DNA of 64,000 bases, from positions 930,001 through 994,000 of the forward strand of contig JADWQD010000006.1 in the NCBI GenBank assembly GCA_016110215.1, in the 5' to 3' direction. The notes beneath the pieces were generated by a model. The model was not told the origin of the DNA. It did no database searches and was given only the letters and a program-made list of their open reading frames with translations. Made by a program: the position numbers and the translations under genes. Source of the DNA: Capronia americana. Taxonomy: Eukaryota > Ascomycota > Eurotiomycetes > Chaetothyriales > Herpotrichiellaceae. Shown piece after piece: positions 33,490-43,849 of the stretch. The stretch's first letter is position 1; every line of letters begins with the position of its first letter.

Positions 33490-35752
33490 ATGGCTACAAA
33501 TGGCCATGAACCTATAGATGTACCAGTGGTCATCATTGGCGGAGGCGGTGAATTTTTGACCTACGCTCTGATGTAAGATATTCGTTGCTGATACTCATAG
33601 GGTGTGGTTTGAACCTATCCATCTTCCTTTCCGCCAAGGAGATTCCACACATCTTGTTCGAAAAGCACAGCGGTACCTCAATCTTGCCAAAGGCACACTA
33701 TCTCAACCAGAGAAGCCTGGAAATCTTTCGTATTCACGACTATGCACACCGGATCAGAGAAAAGAGCGCCCCCAATCGATGCATCAGTCAGGTGACCTTT
33801 TCTACTTCTCTTGGAGGAACTGGCCCTCATGATCGAAAGCTCTTGTACGCCAGTCCATCATTTGGAGGTGATGAGGGCTCTGAGTTGCTTCATAAGTACA
33901 TGTAAATCAAAAACCTCTTACATTGCCTACCACCGAGCTGACTCTGGATAGGCAAGTTGGCCCTGAAAGACCTGCGAATTTGCCATTGGTGCGATCCGAG
34001 CCTATCTGGAGAGAAATTGCAGAGGAGAGGAATCCCGGCAATATCAGGTTTTCCCATAAGGTCGTCGATATTATTCCACAGAACGAGTATGTGTTAGTAA
34101 TCGTTCAACCTCCTGAAGGGCCACAAATCACCTATCGCGCGCAATATGTGGTCGCTGCAGAAGGTGGCAAGGGCATTGTCGCACCTAAGATTGGTGCCGT
34201 TCTTGAAGGACCGACAGATATTGCGGACGTCGTTTCGGTGCAGTTCGAGGCAGACCTATCCAAGTATTGGGACGAGCGAACCTTGATTGCAAATTTCATC
34301 AACCCCGAAGGCGAGACGATTCTTGGGAGTGGTACGGTCGTGTGCATGGGTCCTACGTTCGGTCGCTACTCTGAAAACTGGACGGTTCATTTCGGCTTCC
34401 GGGTTGATGACCCAGCACGATTTTCAGAGGCACAGGAACATCTCCTGATACCAAGGATCCGAGAGCTGCTCAAAATTCCCGACCTACAAATGAAGATACA
34501 CGCTGTCAACCACTGGGTGCTGGAGCGTGTTTTAGCCAACAAATACAGAGAAGGGAGGATATTCATCGCTGGTGACGCGGCGCACCGACGTGAGTCTAGC
34601 CACTGTTATACTAATGGGGCGTTCAGCTGACTCTGGCTTAGGGCCGCCGACAACGGGGTTGGGCCTCAACACCTCGATCGAAGATGCATTTAATCTCTCC
34701 TGGAAGCTTGCCCAAGTCATCAAAGGAACAGCATCACCTAAGCTTCTGGATACCTATGAGCAGGAGAGACGTCTCGTTGGCAAGCGCAATTGTGATTGGG
34801 GGTACTTCTTCCTTGCAATTGTACCTTGTGCTTTATCAAGTTAGCACACGAACGGAGGCTAATTCTTGTTGTGGATAGATTGATGACATTTTCAAACCAA
34901 GCCATGGTTGCTGCAGCCGTTGGCTTCATTCCTGGACAACAAGAAGCCAATCGCGCGCGTATGGAGGCTTTGATGGAAGAATCTGATATTGGGGAGACAT
35001 TCCGCGCTCAACTCCGATACCTGATAAAAAGTCAAATGGTTGAATACTCTGCCTTGGACCTCGAACTTGGATTCAGCTATTGGCGAGGTGGTGCATCGGT
35101 CTCAGACAATACTGAGAGACCACCGATCGACCCGCTTGGCCAAACATATGTCCAAACAAGTCGACCTGGACATCGACTCCCTCACGTCTGGCTTGAGGAG
35201 CGGGATGATCGTGCCCAACGCGTCCTGTCCACGCATGATCTAATAAAGAGAACAGAAGACTACTTGCTCATTACTGACGAACATGGATCCGCTTGGATCG
35301 AGGCTCTTCAAAAAGTTGTCGGAGAGTTGAAAGTCAAGGTCGGTATTGCTCAAATTGGGCCGTTAGCCTCTGGTCTTCGGCCTTGCTCATATGTCGACCG
35401 AGAAGATCGTTGGCCGAATGAGTCTCAACTCCGAAGAGGAGGAGCACTTCTGGTGCGTCCGGACAATTTTGTGGCCTGGCGACAACTGGACGGTAGCGTG
35501 CGCAATGGCATTGAGGTGGTTGATGCACTCAAGATTTTGCTCGGTAACATGGTGGGACAGGACATTCCGATCGACCCTTATGATCCCAATGGTTTCATGT
35601 CACAACAAGCCAAGACTGGTTTGAGCAACGGTGTGAAGAAGGAGGAGGATGTCATAACAGCTAGTGCGACAAATCGAGTCAAGTTGAATCTGGCTGCAGT
35701 TTCTGGATCCCGGGCAGGACAGTTCACGCGAGGCGAAGGCAATGAAGATTAG
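33490..35752 (+). CDS. FAD-dependent aromatic monooxygenase (PHBH fold, TfdB/MhpA-like)
   Basis: Five exons (33490-33547, 33601-33901, 33952-34589, 34642-34801, 34879-35752), 676 residues. N-terminal Rossmann motif VVIIGGGGCGLNLSIFLS (intron 1 splits it), then LPKAHYLNQRSLEIFR, the substrate-side stretch of phenol and halophenol hydroxylases. The DG motif, usually ADGG.S, here reads AAEGGKGIVAP with Glu for Asp. The second FAD motif is intact: GDAAHRRPPTTGLGLNTSIEDA, joined across intron 3. A thioredoxin-like C-terminal domain (LLVRPDNFVAWR) ends the family part; about 60 low-complexity residues follow. Soluble NAD(P)H-dependent hydroxylation of a phenolic or phenylpropionate-like ring is the usual reaction. 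In this cluster it could produce the catechol substrate of the VOC enzyme. Confidence 0.92.
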
Positions 35753-36369
35753 CATCGAAATTGGCTATCCTATCGATTAGCTGTAGATCCATAAAGTGGC
35801 GCGAAGCTGTTCAGCATGACCGGAATTGCATTATTTTACCTTGTTCCCGAAGCATCGACAGTTTTGATGAAATAATGCCATCCTCTTTCACGGCGCCCGA
35901 ACCCCCTGAGGTAAATCAGCACTTTGTGATGTACAGTTCGAGGCCATAAGTTCTCGGCATACTAGCGTTCTTGGCAACCCCCTCGTGATGACACCCCCTA
36001 TAGAAATTAGTACTACATGACCCCGAGCCACTCTGTCATGGAAGTGCCTATCTCCTTTCCCCACGGGGTCCCGGGAGCCTCTCCCCGCCTGCCTCCGCAA
36101 TCCAGCAGCAGCAGCAGCCAAGCAGCTCTATCTGTCCCGGAAGCTTCGAGCCTCCGCGTGAAATCGCAATCAGAAGGTGGTTGTAGAGTCTCTGCAGGTC
36201 TCGGCTCGGAGGAAGCTTGCTAAGTGCTCGATGTGCTTGGTCCTCCCGGGTGGTATTGCATAAATAGACAGCGTGGGTCCTTTCGTTTGGGAAACTCATT
36301 TCACTATTCCCAGTGTCTGCCGCTGAATATTAGCTGACAGGCTCTGCGTATAATACTTCGCAGCTCATC
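35753..36369. other. Intergenic, promoter of the MFS carrier
   Basis: 617 bp; holds the CCCCACGGGG palindrome at 36059-36068 and a second CCCCGC word at 36082. No gene supported. Confidence 0.5.
36059..36068. promoter_or_regulatory. Palindromic CCCCACGGGG, CreA-like site
   Basis: Reverse complement of the CCCCGTGGGG decamer at 13507 and 25293; 302 bp before the MFS start codon. Confidence 0.4.
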
Positions 36370-38870
36370 ATGGACCGAAAAGACAAGGCAAGTTAGTCCA
36401 CCCCATGATGTATGAGGCACAGCATACTGATCAGTCCATGGCCTACTAGACCGAAGACAATATAACCAGAACCGAGACTGTGGACTCTGCCACTGCGGAG
36501 CAGGTCATCGTCGAGGACATCGCTGCAGAGGCGACCTCTCATGTTGCACAAGTAGGCTGGAAGTTTCTTATGGAGCCATATACTGTAGGACACCCCTTGT
36601 CGTCTGCCACACAAGATTCGGAGTGGCTCCATTTTTCGCACTCAATATCGCCATGGGATTGACCTGGCTAACAAAGGGCTGTACTGTAGCTTGGATCACT
36701 CTGTGCTATGGCTCTAGCACTTTTCTCCTGCGCATGGGGATTTGTCGCTCCTGCTGCGGTATTGACCGCCATCGGCCAATCGACCCGTAAGTGTTTTGAA
36801 GCTCAACTCGGGAGAGAAACCTGACGCTGACCATTAATGGATGCCTCACAAACGTCCTCGAGTCTCTTCTCTATCGTGTGGACTATGGGGACTGCTATTG
36901 GCTATATCCTCGTTGGGTATTTATCAGATATTCTGGGCCGTCGCTGGACCATGATCGTTTTCAATATTTTCGGCCTTATTGGAGGTAATTTTCCCTTCAA
37001 GTTCACAAATAAAGAATATTTTGGCTTACTATGTTAGGAACAGTCGCATGTACCGCAAGTACCCTTGAGACCCTCGCCGGAGCCAATGTAAGTAGGCTGA
37101 AGCACTTGATCTGCGGCATCATTGAGAATTGTGTTTGAATAGGCTCTAATTGGAATGGCCGCTGGCGCCCAATTCACTTTCATGGTAGTGGCGACGGGTA
37201 TGAAAGTCCCCTATCCTCTCCACACGGTGTTTGCTTGAGCGAGCTCTGACTTTAAGTCCACACAGAATTGATGCCTAACCGACACAAGATTGTTGGCATG
37301 GGTCTCGTCACTACAATTGCTCTCCCTGCCCAAGGTCTAGGCGCGTACTTCGGTGAGTAGAAACGATTAGTAGCTGTTCTTTTCTGTAATCATGCTGACA
37401 CACGATCTATAGCTAACTCCATCGTCATACATCTCAATTGGCGGTGGATCTACTACGTGTATATCATTATCCTCGGTAAGGTCACCACCCGTCGATCCGC
37501 TTACAAAATCGCAATTCTAAAAATCTGTTGCGTGTAGGAGTCGCCATTATCCTATACCTCCTGTTCTATTTCCCCAAAGAGTTGGCAACAGAACTTTCAC
37601 TCAGGCACAAGCTGAGAAAGATCGACTATGGTGGTGCTTTCCTAGTGACTGCCGGCCTGGTAATGTTCATTCTTGGTATCCAGATGGGCGGTAACACGTA
37701 TCCATGGAAATCCGGCACGGTCCTCGGTTTGATTATCACTGGCGGGCTGGTTTTGATTGGGTTTGTGCTCTATGGTAGGTGCTAGAGTTGGTCCTGTCGT
37801 GTTTCAGATTGGTTGACTAGTCAAAGAAATCCACATACCCCAGGCAAAGCCTCTTTTGCCCAAACACTCCTTCAAAGACACACGAGGATTCACCATGGTG
37901 CTCATCTGCTCCAGCGTCGGTGGCATCTCTTATGTCGGTCTTTCCATCATCTGGCCAACACGTAGGTCTATCAATCCTCAAGCTTGTGTCTTTGGGATGT
38001 GTTATTCGCTCATTCTGTCGACATATACGCTGACATTGTGACGCCAATCACAGAGGCTAGTACGATCTACAAAACACCAACAACGTCATGGCAAGAGACA
38101 GCGTGGCTATCGACCACCATTGGTATCTCGGTCTGGGCAGGCATGGTCTTCTTGGGACCGTTATGGGGAGCCATCAAACATGTCAAGTGGCAGCTTGTTC
38201 TGCTATGCGCATGGATGACCGCGTTCATTGGTGCTCTTGCGCATTGCAACCGGAACAATCGAGGGTTCGGTATTGCCTGCTCTGTACTTGCAGGTCTGCC
38301 GATTGGGATGATCGAGCAACAGACTGCCGCCCTCGTGCAATTGCTTGCTCCGAATGATGGAGAGCTGGGCTCGGCTTTCTCATTCTTGGGAGGGACTCGT
38401 ACAGGAGTCGGCGCTATCGGAACAGCGATTCTGTTGGCAATTCTGACCAGTCTGACTACCTATGCACCTCCCTTCATGTTGCTGCACAACTGACCTCGTG
38501 TCCCTTAGACAAGCTGCCCACAGAACTCGAGAACCATGTCGTTCCTGCCGCCCTTGCCGCTGGTCTCCCTCAGAGCTCTCTGCCAGACCTCTTCGCGGCA
38601 ATCACTACTGGCTCCGCAAGTGCCCTAGAGCAGGTCCCGGAAATCAGCCCAGCGATCTTGACCGCGGTCATGAACGCTGTCACTGACGGAGAAGCAGCAG
38701 CGTATGCCTATATGTATTACGCTGCGCTCGGATTTGGTGCTCTTTCGACGATTGCTGCCCTCAGTATGCGTGATATGGACGCCCTGCTCACCTCACACGT
38801 TCCCAAGAGAATCTTGGGCAGGAACGAATTCAAAGTGGAAAAAACCCCGCTGACCACTGGAAGTGGGTGA
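36370..38870 (+). CDS. MFS transporter, TRI12/siderophore-like; one splice acceptor lost
   Basis: Twelve exons fit one phase: 36370-36387, 36450-36551, 36690-36786, 36838-36984, 37038-37087, 37143-37197, 37266-37352, 37413-37475, 37538-37774, 37827-37961, 38054-38449, 38509-38870 (582 codons). Marks: YLSDILGRRW after TM2, GMAAGAQFTFM, NWRWIYYVYIII, DYGGAFLVTAG in the central loop, EQQTAALVQLLAPNDGELGSAFSFLGGTRTGVGAIG near the end (family-typical, given in parts). Intron 1 appears to start GC (GCAAGT). Intron 3 begins GTAAGT at 36787 and has a GCTGAC branch, but the only phase-correct acceptor position (36836-36837) is AA, not AG; no alternative AG keeps the frame. So the gene may be inactive, mis-spliced, or carry a sequence error. 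Drug/metabolite efflux or uptake at the plasma membrane is expected if functional. Confidence 0.8.
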
Positions 38871-39648
38871 CAAGACAAATGGTCAACGTTTGAGCATGAA
38901 CAGCAGGTATCGAATTTGAGACACCACCAAAAGAGCACCGTCATTCAAGCCCTGATCCTTGCACACCGCACCGTCGTCATCGAAGGTTGGAGCTGTGTAG
39001 CGAAGTGCGCAATAGGTGTCCATCCTCAGAGGTGATGGGTTACAACCGTAGATCTATTGAATGAGAAATGCTTCACCCTACGAGGAACTGCTTCGCTAGT
39101 TTCATGTCATTGAGCTGCCCATGCTCATGTGTTGTTAACGCTTAAGAGTATGGGTCGAGTATGGGTCGTGGAAGGAAATTTGTCCCAAAGCCTCTAGCCG
39201 CGGTGAGGTTGATTATCCTACCTGACCCCAGACGCCGAGGTTTGGTACCGGGGGTAATGGGATCTCGGAAATACAGCTCCGTTACGTTCCGGACAATGCA
39301 AATACCAGCGAGTCGCTTGATTACATTACCATACTCGTTCCGGAACAGCACCCTTTCAGCCTCACCATTACAAAGTGTACGAGACTTGAAAATTCTGTGT
39401 AGCAAAAGTCTGTGATTGTTCATCCCGGCTTCGGCGACCACCGGACTCAAGATACCATTCAGGCACCTATTCCACCTTGTCAACGATTCCTACTACACTG
39501 GCGCCGTTATAAGTCAGAGCCGTAAGCTCTGCGAGCCGCATATCTCGATTGCAAATTCGACGGATATACCTTTATTGAGCACACTCCGTGTAAATCAACG
39601 GGGATTTTGACTTGCAATTGCATAATTTCTCAACACTACGGGGTCACA
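38871..39648. other. Intergenic, promoter of acetoacetyl-CoA synthetase
   Basis: 778 bp without gene. A CCGGGG (CreA-type) word lies near 39248. No palindrome like those of the other cluster promoters was found. Confidence 0.45.
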
Positions 39649-42128
39649 ATGTCGAAAGCAGTCGCGCCGCGCAAGCTTTGGCAACATGCCGATCCGTCGC
39701 AGACAAACATGGACAAATTTCGTCGGCAAGTGAATGCAAAGAGACGCCTAAATCTGAGAAATTTTGCAGAACTACATGCATGGTCGACAAATCCTCAAAC
39801 TGCGCCTGATTTCTGGATTGAGCTGTTCGAGTATGAGCAGATGAAGCCGGGTGTTCACCCTATAAAGTCGGTGACACAGACCGTTCGTAACACATCCCTA
39901 ATTGCTTGCCGTGAATCAAGACTCTGACCGGGATAGAATTCGTCCATGTACCCTCCCCTTGAGTTCTTTCCCGATGTTCGCATGAACTTCGCGGAGCATT
40001 TATTGGACAGTGAGACGCTGAACGAAGTCGCACTATATGCTGTTTCCGAAGGATGCGAGGTCATCAGGCCAGTGACCAAACCTGAACTTCGAGAAATGGT
40101 CAAAGCCGTCGCCAGCGCTATGGCTCAGGCAGGGGTCACCGTCGGTGATCGGGTAGCTGCCGTCATTTCCAACTGTACAGAAGCGATCGTTGCCTGTCTC
40201 GCCGTTTTAAGCTTGGGTGCTCTCTGGTCCACGTCATCACCTGATATGGGTGTGGAAGGTATCATGCAACGACTGAACCAGATCGAACCTAAAATCGTAC
40301 TCTTCGAGAGCTCAGTCCGGTATAACGGAAAGCGACGCCATCTACTTCAGAAGAGCGAAGAATGTCTCTCCAGACTACGGAAGACGAGAAATTTCAAGCT
40401 CAGTGTTATGATCGTTCGGGAAGTCCCGTACCCAACCAAGGACAAGAGCAATATTGTCTCGTGGGGCGACTTTGTCAAGGGAGCTCCAGACAGGGAGCTC
40501 ACTTTCGTGCAGTTACCCTTCAAGCAACCCGGCTTCATCGTATATTCATCTGGCACGGCAAGTCACATTCAGAACTTTGGCGATCATATGGCTGACATGG
40601 ACATAGACAGGTGCTCCAAAGTGCATTGTTCACAGTGCGTGTGTAAGTTGATTAGACTTGGACTAGACTCAATAAGATCCATTGAGGCTGACCCGGTCAA
40701 CTCTGGCAGGCAATGTTGTTGCAAATCAAGAAAGACTATATGCTTCATCTAGATGTTAAACCAGGCGACACAATCTACCAGTATACTACCGTGCGACCTT
40801 CACTAAACATTGTCCAAAGATTCTTGCTAACATATCTTAGACTGGCTGGATCATGTGGGCTATGGTTCTCTGTGGCCTGTCCTATGGGGGCAGCGTTGTA
40901 CTCTATGACGGGTCTCCGCTTTATCCTGACCCTCTTGTCACACTGCGCATGGTTGAGAAACTTCAGTATAGGGATTGCAGAAGAACATCTAGATTCTTCA
41001 CTGATCGTTAAACAGAATATCACTATTCGGCACTTCTGCAAGGTTTTTAACTGACCTTCACGACCAAAATCTCAATCCCAGTAAGCAAAACTCCCATTCC
41101 GTGAGATGGAGATATTTACTGACCTCACAGGACAAATGATTGATTTAAGCAGTCTACGAACAGTCTCGTCGACGGGATCAGTCCTACCAGCAAAGGTATG
41201 CGAATGGTTTTACGATGCTGCATTCCCAGAAAAAGTCCATCTTGTGTCCGGTAGTGGAGGAACAGATATGGCATGCTCGCGTAAGTTGGCCTGATTTCTG
41301 ACATTCTGCATTCGATTGGGCTGATTTCTCTCACAGTTGTGCTCGGTGATCCCACTAGCCCTTTGTATTCAGGCGAAATTCAAGTGCCAGCCCTGGGCAT
41401 GGCTGTCGATATCTTGGACAGTACCAAGAACCATCCTGTTTCAATCAAAAATACTGGAGTGCCGGGAGAGTTAGTCTGCCGTCAGCCCTTCCCGTCTCAA
41501 CCGGTTCTCTTCTGGGGCGAGAACGGGATGGATAAGTATAAATCAGCCTATTTCGACCGATTTGGTGATCAGGTCTGGACACAGGGGGATTTCGTCTCAT
41601 CCTCGCCCAGTACAGGTGGCTTTACAATGTTGGGTCGATCGTAAGCCTCTGTCTATGCGCTTTCCTACGTTTGTCAGACTGATTTATCCAAGTGACGGTG
41701 TTCTCAACCCCTCGGGTGTTCGATTTGGCTCGGCAGAAATCTACAATGCGGTGAGCCAGTTTCCAGATTTCGAAGACACCATTTGCGTGGGCCAGCGCCG
41801 GCCGCAAGACTCCGATGAGCGCGTCATACTCTTCATCAAGATGAAAGGCGAGCGGCCTCTTCTAAAATCCACTGTCGCGGCTGTTCGGTCTGCCATTGCT
41901 GCCGCTCTAAGCCCTCGCCACGTGCCCAGCTTTATCTTCCAGACTCCGGAGATCCCCTACACAATCAACGGGAAGAAGATCGAATTGGCAGTCAAGCAGG
42001 TTGTCTCGGGTCAAAATATCACACCATCTGGCGCAGTTGAGAACCCTCAGAGCTTGAAATTCTATGAGCGTTTCGCCAAGGATGAGTACTTGGAAGAGGA
42101 TGGCAAGGCACGCTTGAGCAAGCTCTAA
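39649..42128 (+). CDS. Acetoacetyl-CoA synthetase (AMP-forming)
   Basis: Nine exons (39649-39870, 39937-40557, 40607-40642, 40710-40790, 40841-40965, 41016-41080, 41131-41280, 41337-41640, 41693-42128), 679 residues, the normal size. N-terminal KLWQHADPSQTNMDKFR and FFPDVRMNFAEHLL are AACS-specific. The phosphate loop SSGTTGAPKC is interrupted after SSGT by an intron that starts GC (40558, GCAAGT) and ends ACATAG. Next come TGWIMWAMVL, SLFGTSARFLTDL, TDMACSLVLGDP, GEIQVPALGMAVDI, WTQGDFV and the C-terminal lysine segment YTINGKKIELAVKQV. It activates acetoacetate (or another 3-oxoacid) to the CoA thioester with ATP in the cytosol. In a catabolic cluster it would recover acetoacetate from ring or side-chain cleavage. 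Confidence 0.93.
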
Positions 42129-42710
42129 TTCTTGGAAAGAGCAAGGGTACAAGCCATCAAGTATGGATTGAGAGTGGCTTTCTAGACCGCCTCAGCAGCG
42201 TAGACACGATCTCAGCCATATCGGCCTGTCTTCACTGACTTCTTTGGACTTAATCATGGACAACCATATGACAAAAGCTATGTGGCCATAGCGCTGCGCA
42301 GAAACAATCAATTCGACTTCCAGTGCTCCTTTCCTTGTTGACAATATCCGTGTGCGGCATGGCCACAAAGACCTATTGTCTTAGAGACTTGTAATCACTT
42401 CAAAATAATGAAACCTTGTTGGATCTTTAATCGGGCGTTAAAGAACTATCTCGGGTATCCCGCCGATACGTACTCCCGGAGGTCGGTATGTTCGAATCGG
42501 AGGGCCGTAAGACTTTCCGCCCCGGGCTCCGGTATTCGCACAAGGGAACATGGAAAGACGTACGCATCATGGATTAGGCATGATTTGGTATTGCACGAGC
42601 TGATGCATTATGTGAGGATCGTCACGTTCTTAGGACATCTTGCCACCAGCGAGGAGACATTGATTGATCCGACCCTCTCAATCTTCACCCCGGACACGAT
42701 CCAGTGAAAC
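42129..42710. other. Intergenic, promoter of the FAH-fold hydrolase
   Basis: 582 bp; contains GC-rich words CCCGGAGG and CCCCGGGCTCCGG between 42474 and 42533. No gene supported. Confidence 0.45.
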
Positions 42711-43649
42711 ATGAAGACTGCCTTTCGCCGCCTGGTCCGCTTCAAGACCTTTGACGGGGAGATCAAATATGGAGAAGCATCGGAGCAAGTCAAGGTTGGT
42801 GATAAGGTCAAAACTTACAAGGGCACCGAGCCTTGGAACCTGGACCCATCAGATGACCAGGCGGTGATTGCTGAGGTACTCACGGAGTGTTTGTATATTT
42901 CAAAGGGTGAAGGACAGCTGAGTATTGGCACAGATTCTCTCTCCTCTTACGCACACGCCTATCTTCTACGGCATCGGGTTGAATTACAAAGGACACATCG
43001 CAGAAGCCAAGTTAGAAGTACCACCGTTCCCGACTGTTTTTACAAAGCCCCCAGGTTTGTCTTACTAATCTGCGCTTTTCAAATGTGCTCGTTGATCACC
43101 AGGACAGGTGCCCTTGCCGGACCCTACGATGATGTTCACGTCGATCCGGCATGCCAGTTCCTCGATTACGAGGGGGAGCTTGCCTTCATCATCGGCAAGG
43201 ACGTGAGAAATTACAGCGCCAACGACGGTTTCGAGGAATTCCTGCTGGGGTACACCATCGGCAACGACGTCTCTTCGAGGTACTGGCAGATGCCCGAGCG
43301 TTCCGGCGGTCAGCACGGCTATGCAAAATCCTTTGACCAGTTTGGACCAATTGGTCCTGTGATCGTCTCGACATCTGAGATCCCACAGCCCCATCTTGAC
43401 CTGAAGACGTCAGTGAACGGCGAAGAACGCCAGAAATCCAATACGAGCGACCTACTATTCACTGTCCCGCAGATCCTTGAACATTTGAGTCGCGGGACCA
43501 CGCTAAGAAAGGGAACTGTTGTGCTGACGGGAACTCCAAGCGGGGTCGCAGCTTTTATGAAACCACCTGTGTGGCTCAAGACTGGAGATGTGGTCGAAAT
43601 CGAAATCAGCCAGATAGGGAAGATCAAGAACAAGATGGTTATTCAGTGA
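42711..43649 (+). CDS. Fumarylacetoacetate hydrolase-family protein
   Basis: Three exons (42711-42875, 42934-43054, 43108-43649) give 275 residues. The two introns sum to 111 nt, so the unspliced DNA also reads open for 312 codons, but only the spliced form gives the family string PIFYGIGLNYKGHIAEAK. Metal ligands are in FLDYEGELAFIIGK (two Glu) and YTIGNDVSSR (Asp). KSFDQFGPIGPVI and LTGTPSGVA complete the fold. At this length it resembles fumarylpyruvate hydrolase, acylpyruvase or hydratase/decarboxylase members rather than true fumarylacetoacetase (about 420 aa). Mg/Mn-dependent C-C hydrolysis of a ring-fission product is the context-based guess. It is the last plus-strand cluster gene. 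Confidence 0.92.
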   Translation: MKTAFRRLVRFKTFDGEIKYGEASEQVKVGDKVKTYKGTEPWNLDPSDDQAVIAEVLTECLYISKGEGQLSIGTDSLSSYAHAYLLRHRVELQRTHRRSQVRSTTVPDCFYKAPRFVLLICAFQMCSLITRTGALAGPYDDVHVDPACQFLDYEGELAFIIGKDVRNYSANDGFEEFLLGYTIGNDVSSRYWQMPERSGGQHGYAKSFDQFGPIGPVIVSTSEIPQPHLDLKTSVNGEERQKSNTSDLLFTVPQILEHLSRGTTLRKGTVVLTGTPSGVAAFMKPPVWLKTGDVVEIEISQIGKIKNKMVIQ

Positions 43650-43849
43650 TCAAGGAACTTTAACACATACTTGGCAAGACATTCGTTACAGATACAGGGT
43701 ATAATGCCATTCATCTCGGGCGCAATCATTATCAAAACCTGACTACAAGAACCACCTCGACGCTTTTGGGTCAAGATAGTCGACAGGAGCTATGCAATCG
43801 AGACTGTAATTGAAATCACTCTAGATCGTAGTCCTTTGTTGTATCATGC

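Noticed and set aside
41016..41080. Apparent 2-nt frameshift in acetoacetyl-CoA synthetase before GTSARFLTDL
   Set aside because: Using the donor at 40966 and acceptor ending 41015 restores LQISLFGTSARFL in phase; the gene is intact.
42440..42530. tRNA-like TTCGAATC word with GC-rich flanks
   Set aside because: No acceptor stem or anticodon arm can be paired at the right spacing.
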